DNA of 64,000 bases from JARLGU01 sp036504535 (GTDB lineage Bacteria > Armatimonadota > Armatimonadia > Armatimonadales > Capsulimonadaceae). Position numbers and translations under genes: made by a program. Below, piece after piece: positions 57,742 through 64,000 of this stretch. Every line of letters begins with the position of its first letter. Position 1 is the stretch's first letter. The stretch lies in the NCBI GenBank assembly GCA_036504535.1, contig DASXUY010000042.1, positions 62,001-126,000 on the forward strand. The letters run 5' to 3'. The notes under the pieces are model-generated. The model worked only from the letters and a program-made list of their open reading frames with translations. It was not told the origin of the DNA and searched no databases.

Positions 57742-59481
57742 TTACAGGTCGGCAGGGTCGCGTGGGATGATCACGCCCTTCTTCTTCGGCGGTTTGGGCG
57801 CGACTTCGCCCCAATAGCCGCGGTCGGCGATGTGGCCGCCGCGGTCGAGGCGCATCAGGACGGCGTCGTCACCGCCCGATACTTCGTGGAACAGGCCGCC
57901 GTCGGTTTTGCCGAACGTGTACAGCAGGCCGCGCTTGCCGAGGGTGACACCGGTCAGCACGTCGTTACCGGGGCTGCCCACCTGGTTGCCCCAGAGGAGG
58001 CGACCGTCGGGAGCGTACCGGCTCACGATGGCGTCGTACTTGCCGCGCATCTCGGCGTAGATGGAAACGGTGGTCGCGCCTGAGAGGATGACACCGCCGC
58101 GCTTATCGGGGAGCGCAGACGATACGGAGAAAGCGGCAGGTGGCGTAAACTCGACACGTCGAACAACCTTGCCGCTGGGGTCCATTTCGATAACACCGGG
58201 ATGCTCGCGGCCAGTTTTTCGGCCGAACATCATATCGCCCGCGACGTAGACATTGCCGACCTCATCGGTTGTCGCCGACGCAGGGAAGTTGTTCGGGCCG
58301 GATGCAGCCTGAGCGCTCCATTTGATGCGCCCGCTGACGTCGAACCGCGCTACGTAGACGGTAGGGGTGGCGTCGCGACCTGGCTGCGCTTCGGATGTGC
58401 GTCCCGCGATGTAGCAGTTGGCGACCTTGTCCAGCGCGATGCTGTCCGCGTATGTTGGGATAGCGCCGCCGTACTGGACGGCCCATGTGTTCACACCTGT
58501 CGGCTCGAACTTGGCCAGGAAGATATCCGATGAGCCTTGCGTCGTTTGGCCGCCGTTGCCGCGCACAAAGATCTGGTGATCGGTGTCACCGGCCACGAAT
58601 ATTGTCCCGGTCGGCGTGATTGCGACCGCCTTGGCGATCTCGTCGCCTTTCGATGCAAACTGACGTACCCAGACGATTTTGCCGAACGTGTCGAGTTTCA
58701 GCATGAAGATATCGTGGTGCGGTTCGCCGTCGCCTGTGCCGCCGCCGTTTTTGCCGAACAGGGCGCCTTCCGTCCCGCCGACTACAACGACATTGCCCGC
58801 GCGGTCGGTCGCCAGCGCTGTTACGAGGTCATCGCCAGCGCTGCCCAGGTGGCGTGCCCATTTGAGCCCGCCGCTGGGATCGTACATGGCTACCCAGACG
58901 TCGTCCCCGCCAACGTTGTGGCCAAAAAGGTCTCCCGTCGTGACCCCTGCGGCGAAAACGTTGCCGTTGGGCGCGATTGCACACGCATCGGTTCTATCGT
59001 CAGCGACGGTTCCGAACTGCTGATTCCACGCTTCTTCGGTGAACGGACCCACGCGCAACACGGCTAGGATGGCGATGAGCAAGATCAGGACGGTGGTGAT
59101 GGCGACCATCCGGCCTATTGGCAGGGGCGCATCATCGATAACCGGGACCACTGGGAGAGACGGTGGCGAAACTTCAGCTGGCGATGCTAGATCGCCAATC
59201 GGCCGCATGCCGTGGCTGAGAAGGTAAGTGATCGCACGTGTGCGCTCAGTTTCATCGTAAAAGTCGTGGGTTTCCCCTGTGAGGCGGTTGATAAGCTGTA
59301 GGTCGGAGATTACTTCGCGGCTGCGGGAAGTGTCGCCAGGGGATCCGGCTGGCGTTGCGGCATCGCCATGGGATGACTCTGGCTCATCTTGCGCGGGCGG
59401 CGAGGGCTTGGCTGTCCGAACAAGAGCCCAATCGCTCGTTGGGTCGCGCCAAATGGGGTCGTAGTCGGAAAGATCGCGCAT
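57742..59481 (-). CDS. Single-pass membrane protein with SBBP-type beta-propeller repeats
   Basis: 579 residues. Residues 1-120 are hydrophilic and proline-rich, probably cytoplasmic; a transmembrane helix follows (about 124-146, MVAITTVLILLIAILAVL). The rest is about seven propeller units of the SBBP type, each with a G-DDV-V--YDPSGGLKWARHLG-like strand pair and an AVAITPTGTIFVAGDT-like strand. SBBP propellers occur in large surface proteins. The reversed layout, with a cytoplasmic head joined by one helix to an outside propeller, suggests anchoring or signalling. The first part has IWRDPTSDWALVR and a LTGETHDFYDETERTR segment that I do not recognise. Confidence 0.82.
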   Translation of the reverse strand: MRDLSDYDPIWRDPTSDWALVRTAKPSPPAQDEPESSHGDAATPAGSPGDTSRSREVISDLQLINRLTGETHDFYDETERTRAITYLLSHGMRPIGDLASPAEVSPPSLPVVPVIDDAPLPIGRMVAITTVLILLIAILAVLRVGPFTEEAWNQQFGTVADDRTDACAIAPNGNVFAAGVTTGDLFGHNVGGDDVWVAMYDPSGGLKWARHLGSAGDDLVTALATDRAGNVVVVGGTEGALFGKNGGGTGDGEPHHDIFMLKLDTFGKIVWVRQFASKGDEIAKAVAITPTGTIFVAGDTDHQIFVRGNGGQTTQGSSDIFLAKFEPTGVNTWAVQYGGAIPTYADSIALDKVANCYIAGRTSEAQPGRDATPTVYVARFDVSGRIKWSAQAASGPNNFPASATTDEVGNVYVAGDMMFGRKTGREHPGVIEMDPSGKVVRRVEFTPPAAFSVSSALPDKRGGVILSGATTVSIYAEMRGKYDAIVSRYAPDGRLLWGNQVGSPGNDVLTGVTLGKRGLLYTFGKTDGGLFHEVSGGDDAVLMRLDRGGHIADRGYWGEVAPKPPKKKGVIIPRDPADL

Positions 59482-59700
59482 GGGTGGTGATCAAGAGTCG
59501 TCGCAAGCCTCTGGTTCCGATCAACGGGGCCGATGAGTAACCTGCGAATGCCTGTCTAGCGATTGTCAATCTCCTTTGTAGACACCGCCTCAACTGTATA
59601 CCCGGTTACAGGTTGAATAGCAAGTGCTTCATTCGAGCAAGGTAGAGTATCACGTGAAAGGAAGCGATCGATGGCAATCTTTGGCGCAACCAAGTACTTC

Positions 59701-60087
59701 CTACTCTTTGCGGATCGCCTTGATTCGCTTCCGGGCCGCCTTGAGATCGGCGATGCTGGCGGCGACTGAGAGGTAAAAGTGTTCGTCGGGCTGCGGTTCT
59801 GTTGGTGTGGCGCTCTTCTTAGCGGTCGATTTGACGTAATGATGCAGGGATGTTTGCATCCATTCCGCCTTCTTGACCTTCTCGCGATCTTCTAGAGTAC
59901 TGTGGTAGCCCGAGTCATGACGCGCCTTTTTCAGCGCGGCACGGTACTTGCCGATCTCTCGATCAAGCATGTCCGCAGCATCAGCCAAACGCTTTCGAGC
60001 TTTCTTGCGGTTTTTTCGCAGGTCGTCGGCGCTAGTCGTAGGTGCTTCGCTCTCCGACGGTCCACTAGCGTCTTGGTTAGCGTGCAT
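59701..60087 (-). CDS. Small basic, helical protein of unknown function
   Basis: 128 residues with GGAGG in good position before the ATG. Composition is lysine- and arginine-rich; residues 25-65 (DDLRKNRKKARKRLADAADM onward) and the C-terminus (SIADLKAARKRIKAIRKE) are predicted to be charged helices or coiled coils. No signal peptide, no family recognised. It could bind nucleic acid or be a structural helper. The spacer 59482-59700 before it on the map holds nothing that I can support. Confidence 0.65.
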   Translation of the reverse strand: MHANQDASGPSESEAPTTSADDLRKNRKKARKRLADAADMLDREIGKYRAALKKARHDSGYHSTLEDREKVKKAEWMQTSLHHYVKSTAKKSATPTEPQPDEHFYLSVAASIADLKAARKRIKAIRKE

Positions 60088-60185
60088 GCTCCACCTCCTA
60101 CGGTGAGTTTGTGGTCAAATCACAAAGGGTCGTCACATAATTCGCCAGCCGACGCTAAAGTGCCTGCCTCCGATCTCCTTTTTCG

Positions 60186-61391
60186 CTACTTGCCACGCTT
60201 GGCTTCGACAACGTTGGCGGTTACGGGAAGGGTGAACGTTTGCCCGCTGCCAGTTGTCACAGTGATTGTCGTCTGGAGCTTGCCCAGCGGGGCTACCGCA
60301 CTGAGAATGATCTGGAGGTACCGCACATTTGGTCCCATCTTCTGAGCTTCAGCGATCGAGACGTGCTTGGCGGGGTCAACGAGATCGAGCTGGAGGTAAT
60401 TGGAGCCCGGATCAAATAACAGGTCGGCGAATACACTCGGGTTGCTGCCTCGAAGCAGAGCCCATTCGCTCCAGTCCGTGCCCCTCACACGGTCGCCAAA
60501 GTCGACTGAACCTCGCTCTATTGTGATCTCGCCGGTCGCAACAGCGCGGGCTTCGATGGATATGTGCGGATCAGCATTCTCGTCCACAGATCGATCGGCA
60601 GGGGCCAGCCAGAGTTGATGGACACGTTCGGCTGAGACAGCCTTGGGGTAGAACGTGGCCCGCCATACCAGAAGCCTTGCGCCAGCGCCCAACGTGGCAG
60701 GTACATTGAGCCCCTTGATCGTAGCCGGGTCGACGTCCTCGTCCGGCGCGAATACCCGCACCTCGGGGTCGGCTGATACGACGACCGGATATTTACCTGA
60801 CGCGAGGAGGGTGGGCGATACGAGGAGATAGATGGGCCGTGTCATCGTCGCGCCCACCTTTACTGAACCGAAGTGGATGTTGCGCGTCGCCAGGGCATAG
60901 CCTTTGCTGGATGTTCCATCGATGCGAAGCACAGCAGCAGGCTCTTTTTGACCTTTGAGCAGCACCTCAATCGACCCCGAGAAAGGCAACTGCTTGGTCG
61001 GCACCTTCATGGTTACCGTTATGCCAACCAGGTCGCCGGCACCGAGCTCAAATCCCGGAGCTTCCACGTTGTTGTCGAGTGCGGCTGACACGCCGACACC
61101 GATCGGGGCCAAGCGCGCGAAGGTCAATGCGTGGCTAGATTCGTTTTGTACAATGAATCTGTGCGTGATTTCCGGGTCGCCTGCGGGGGAGACGATTCCC
61201 GCATCGAATACAGCGACGAAGCCTCCATCGGCAGGGGCAGGGACCAGAGATAAGCGGATGGGGGCAGGGCTGGCCGGAGCCACCGGAGCCGCCGGGACGG
61301 GGGCGCCGTGGACGTTGCCGAGGGCTCCGGTCAGAGCGGCAGCGGCGAGTACAAGGACGACGGATAATCGGATGCGGGTCTGGTGGTTCAT
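60186..61391 (-). CDS. Secreted protein with DUF1573-like Ig domain
   Basis: 401 residues, signal peptide (about 1-29, LSVVLVLAAAALTGALG). A proline/alanine linker follows, then VFDAGIVSPAGDPEITHRFI and NESSHALTFARLAPIGVGVS, the pattern of DUF1573 and ASH-type beta-sandwich domains (about 55-165). A second similar region begins near NIHFGSVKVGATMTRPIYL (about 170-290), and a third near RGSVDFGDRVRGTDWSEWAL (about 295-400). So it is probably three Ig-like modules exported to the envelope. The cysteine seen in many DUF1573 proteins is missing. Function unknown; it lies near a cell-wall amidase. Confidence 0.75.
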   Translation of the reverse strand: MNHQTRIRLSVVLVLAAAALTGALGNVHGAPVPAAPVAPASPAPIRLSLVPAPADGGFVAVFDAGIVSPAGDPEITHRFIVQNESSHALTFARLAPIGVGVSAALDNNVEAPGFELGAGDLVGITVTMKVPTKQLPFSGSIEVLLKGQKEPAAVLRIDGTSSKGYALATRNIHFGSVKVGATMTRPIYLLVSPTLLASGKYPVVVSADPEVRVFAPDEDVDPATIKGLNVPATLGAGARLLVWRATFYPKAVSAERVHQLWLAPADRSVDENADPHISIEARAVATGEITIERGSVDFGDRVRGTDWSEWALLRGSNPSVFADLLFDPGSNYLQLDLVDPAKHVSIAEAQKMGPNVRYLQIILSAVAPLGKLQTTITVTTGSGQTFTLPVTANVVEAKRGK

Positions 61392-61509
61392 GGAAGTGTT
61401 CCGTAGTGTCGTGACGCTGTGCCGATACGAATCGGCAACTCGTCTACACGCATTATAACCCGGCGCTTACTCAGTGTCTATACGGCAGCAAATACGGCGT
61501 ATAGCAATC

Positions 61510-62199
61510 TCACGCGGGGTGGGCTGGCAGGGCTCGTTCAATGGCGTGTGCGATTGCGGTCGCCATGGCTTCTTGCCCATCTGTGGAAGCTATGAAGGCG
61601 GCATCTATCGGCTGATTGATGGTGCACATCTCTATCAAAGCCGTCGGTACACGCGAGAATATGGACCCCGTCAGAACTCCGCCCTGCTTTGAACCCACGG
61701 CTGTCGCCGCGTCAGTTTTGACCGGATTGCCGCGCAGCTTTCCGGTTAATTCGGCTGCCATCGAAGCGTTCAGCTCGTGCGCAAGTTCTCCGCTCTGAGC
61801 GCAGATCGCTGGCGGCGGTCCCGTGACGCCGTCCTTTCGCCCTGAGTGCGCGGGGTAGTACCACGTGAACCCACGGCTAGAGCCGTAGTCGCAGTGCAGC
61901 CGGATGAACATTGCCGCGCCTGCCTTGTTCGCGATCTCGGCGCGCTGCCGGTTGGTAACAAAGCTCGTCCTCGACTTCTTTGTCAGCACAACGCCTATCC
62001 CATCTGCCTTGAGGATCGCGGCGACTCGGATAGCCACGGCCCAGTTGAGGTCATTTTCGGACAGCCCTCGCGCGGTTGCGCCTGCGGACGTTTCCGAAGG
62101 GTGCCCGGGGTCAATACACACAACGGGGCTCGATTGCGGCGAAGCGAGCGACGTAAGTGAGATCGCGAGGCAACACACAGCCACTAAGAGTTTGATCAT
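61510..62199 (-). CDS. N-acetylmuramoyl-L-alanine amidase (Amidase_3 family)
   Basis: 229 residues, signal peptide (about 1-20, MIKLLVAVCCLAISLTSLA). Zinc-dependent cell-wall amidase that cuts the bond between muramic acid and L-alanine. Zinc ligands are visible as DPGHPSE (His), the following Glu in LSENDLNWAVA, and RLHCDYG (His), with the catalytic Glu in ALIEMCTINQPIDA near the C-terminus. Length is that of a bare catalytic domain without AMIN or SPOR modules. Located in the periplasm or cell envelope. Confidence 0.92.
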   Translation of the reverse strand: MIKLLVAVCCLAISLTSLASPQSSPVVCIDPGHPSETSAGATARGLSENDLNWAVAIRVAAILKADGIGVVLTKKSRTSFVTNRQRAEIANKAGAAMFIRLHCDYGSSRGFTWYYPAHSGRKDGVTGPPPAICAQSGELAHELNASMAAELTGKLRGNPVKTDAATAVGSKQGGVLTGSIFSRVPTALIEMCTINQPIDAAFIASTDGQEAMATAIAHAIERALPAHPA

Positions 62200-62361
62200 T
62201 TTAGAATAATACCTTCGACTATTCGACTAGCCTAACGGGACCTTGCGGATAGTGACTCTTAAATGATAGTGGTTGCAGCCTTAATGTTATTGGGTAAAAG
62301 GTTAAGCGATACGCTTCTCGCCGGTAGCTGGCGCTTCGCACCCGCGAGAGAGGGCATAAAT

Positions 62362-63993
62362 ATGGTAGATACCACTGAGATCGTCTCACGAAATGGAATG
62401 AACTTCGATTTGAGCAACGGAAACCGCGATGACGTGATGCGCGATGCCAGCGCACATAGCAACCGTTTTATCGAGCAGGCATATGAAGAAGTGCGCCTTG
62501 CACTCGACGAACTCCAGGCTGCCGACGCCGAGTTGCGCAGGCAGAACGAGGAGTTGACCGCAGCGGGCGAGAGGCTCAAGGAGTACCGCTTTAAATATCA
62601 GGAGTTGTTTCATCTCGCGCCGGACGGTTACCTTATAACCGATAACGCCGGGGTGATCGTTGAAGCGAACCTAACTCTTGGTGAAATGCTCGGAACGCCT
62701 ACCAGCCAGCTTACGGGCAAACCACTCGTCGGGTTTGTTCCGAAGGATCAACGCCGCCACCTTCGGGAGTGTATCGCCGAGCTCTTGAAGCGTGGGATGT
62801 CGCATTTGTGCGAGATCGAACTCCAGCCTCGCGGGCAGGGCGCCTTTATAGCCGAGTTGGCTTGTTCCATAGTCCAGCCGACCGGTAAGGGTTTGCCCTC
62901 GATTCGGTGGATTATTCGGGACATTACGGAGCGCAAGTTAGCCGCGTCCGCCCGCGAAGCGTCGCTGCGTGCCGATGCAGTTCAGCGAGAGGTGAATGTG
63001 GCGATTGACCGCTTCCCGGGGGCGTACCTTGTTGTCGCAAACGACTGGCGCATTGTGATGGCTAATCGACGCGCGGAGGTAATCACGAGGCTTAGTAGAA
63101 GCGCTTTGATTGGTAAGCCAGTCTGGGTTGCGCCTCCGTTCCGGGGAAATGCCGAGTTGCACGCCGGCCTTTCGAGTGCCGTGTCCCAGGGGCAGCCGTT
63201 CCATTCGTCGATTGAGGTCGATGGAGAGCGATTTCGGCTGGAGGCAGAGCTCAATGGTAAAGAACTGGTCATTGTCGTTCGTGCCGAGGGCGCCATGACG
63301 CAGAACTCCAGCGACACGTATGACAGTGCATGCTTGCAGCTTCCACCCAGTGCGAATTTCCCAGGAGTTGCCTTCATGCCGGTGACGCCGATCTCAGCTG
63401 GCAGCAAGGAGGCATCGACCGTACCATTTTGGGATGTACTGCAGCTTGGCGCGCGTCAGTATGCATTTACAGTGGCCAACGTTACGCTGCCTCCCGATTC
63501 TAAGCCGTGGGGCGCTCTTGAACTGAAAGCCGCATGGCGTACGCTACTCTGGAACACCCCGCGTCCGGCATTGGCGCTCTCACGGCTTAACGACTACCTT
63601 GCAAGCTTGACCTCATCCACTAACCCCGCTGCGGTGACTGCGAGCTTGAGTGTGGCGTTGGTGAACACGCGAACGGGCAAAGTAATCTTCGCGAGCGCCG
63701 GTTGCCAGGAAGCCGCGATCCTGACCCGAGGAGGTGACCTGAAGGCGATACCTTGTTCAGGCGGCGATGTCGGCGTGGCTGCTGGCGCTGTGTATGAGGA
63801 AGCTGAACGGTACCTTGCTCCAGACGACATCATTGTCGTTAGCACGATGGAGTTGTCGGCGACTGAGGCGTTGCGGGATGTTGCGCGCGCGGCCAGGAGA
63901 CTGCCGTTGGCGGATGTCGCGAAGCGCATCGCCGAAGCAGTCAATCCAAGCCCTGCGTTCCGAGGCTTGGTGATCGAAAGGACAACAGTTTGA
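62362..63993 (+). CDS. PAS-domain protein with degenerate SpoIIE/PP2C-like domain
   Basis: 543 residues from the ATG at 62362 (MVDTTEIVSR) after GAGAGGG; the open frame upstream lacks support. A coiled coil (about 35-85, ALDELQAADAELRRQNEELT) leads into a first PAS domain (about 90-205, ending IRDITERKLA) and a second PAS-like domain (about 210-310). Residues about 350-543 follow the SpoIIE phosphatase pattern (ALALSRLNDYLASL, VALVNTRTGKVIFASAGCQ, VYEEAERYLAPDD). The metal-binding signatures are missing: no D-SGHG segment is seen, and TDG is replaced by STMELS. So it probably senses a ligand and has a non-catalytic phosphatase fold. No membrane segment. Confidence 0.75.
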   Translation: MVDTTEIVSRNGMNFDLSNGNRDDVMRDASAHSNRFIEQAYEEVRLALDELQAADAELRRQNEELTAAGERLKEYRFKYQELFHLAPDGYLITDNAGVIVEANLTLGEMLGTPTSQLTGKPLVGFVPKDQRRHLRECIAELLKRGMSHLCEIELQPRGQGAFIAELACSIVQPTGKGLPSIRWIIRDITERKLAASAREASLRADAVQREVNVAIDRFPGAYLVVANDWRIVMANRRAEVITRLSRSALIGKPVWVAPPFRGNAELHAGLSSAVSQGQPFHSSIEVDGERFRLEAELNGKELVIVVRAEGAMTQNSSDTYDSACLQLPPSANFPGVAFMPVTPISAGSKEASTVPFWDVLQLGARQYAFTVANVTLPPDSKPWGALELKAAWRTLLWNTPRPALALSRLNDYLASLTSSTNPAAVTASLSVALVNTRTGKVIFASAGCQEAAILTRGGDLKAIPCSGGDVGVAAGAVYEEAERYLAPDDIIVVSTMELSATEALRDVARAARRLPLADVAKRIAEAVNPSPAFRGLVIERTTV

Positions 63994-64000
63994 CTTGGAT

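Noticed and set aside
59657..59755. 32-codon plus-strand ORF (MAIFGATKYFLLFADRLD) with AGGA upstream
   Set aside because: It overlaps the end of the 59701 gene antisense and is short. The start signals could be chance, and I have no conservation data.
1..64000. CRISPR array, insertion sequence, integrase or prophage
   Set aside because: The repeats are dispersed singly across the window and not regularly spaced, and none of the genes resembles a transposase, integrase, Cas or phage protein.

Overview
The window reads as chromosomal DNA of a GC-rich environmental bacterium, most likely of the phylum Armatimonadota (a Capsulimonas-like organism). This is inferred from gene content and not from a marker gene. 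It carries many pseudopilin-like proteins with an FTLIELLVVIAIIAI N-terminus and a C-terminal H-X9-DG motif, phytanoyl-CoA dioxygenase-like oxygenases beside AraC regulators, GntR-LacI and LacI sugar regulators, very large secreted beta-propeller/carbohydrate-binding proteins, and many intergenic hairpin repeats. I see no rRNA, tRNA, CRISPR array, transposase or phage gene.

Layout. 1-1162 (minus): translationally coupled gcvR-like ACT protein, peptide deformylase and the start of a membrane/secreted protein. 1163-2582: non-coding, rich in hairpin repeats. 2583-6792 (minus): tandem array of five homologous ORFs of an unrecognised ~300-residue family (three intact, one truncated with a stop, one full length with a single nonsense codon), preceded on the same strand by what may be the decayed end of an RHS toxin core. 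7197-16794: AAA+ ATPase, nucleoside-hydrolase-like protein, AraC regulator divergent from a uroporphyrinogen-decarboxylase-like protein, phytanoyl-CoA dioxygenase-like protein, coaBC, GntR-LacI regulator. 16852-43695: glycan-related region.

The glycan region contains a module seen three times: autoregulated sugar-type repressor, then an H-X9-DG pseudopilin-like gene, then large secreted carbohydrate-type protein(s). Module 1 is 15715-20612 (GntR, pseudopilin, beta-helix, two-repeat protein). Module 2 is 20734-32985 (GntR, pseudopilin, two giant propeller/CBM proteins, zinc dehydrogenase, Gfo/Idh/MocA oxidoreductase). Module 3 is 35867-40476 (LacI, pseudopilin, GH-A-clan hydrolase). Each regulator has a palindromic operator at its own transcription start. 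I propose these as polysaccharide utilisation modules in which the pseudopilin-like protein is the surface component.

43911-52093: phosphatase, ADP-forming acyl-CoA synthetase with a strong terminator, two-component pair, a small Cys-pair protein, phosphofructokinase, universal stress protein. 52478-57542 (minus): six-gene tandem array of H-X9-DG proteins whose prepilin cleavage motif has decayed. 57742-62199 (minus): SBBP-type propeller membrane protein, small basic protein, DUF1573-like secreted protein, cell-wall amidase. 62362-63993 (plus): PAS protein with a degenerate SpoIIE-like phosphatase domain.

The intergenic spaces hold at least six families of dispersed, hairpin-forming repeats. 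In the best of these (12876, 34399, 43844, 51424) the stems differ between copies by mostly compensatory changes while the loops stay constant, which argues for selection on folding.
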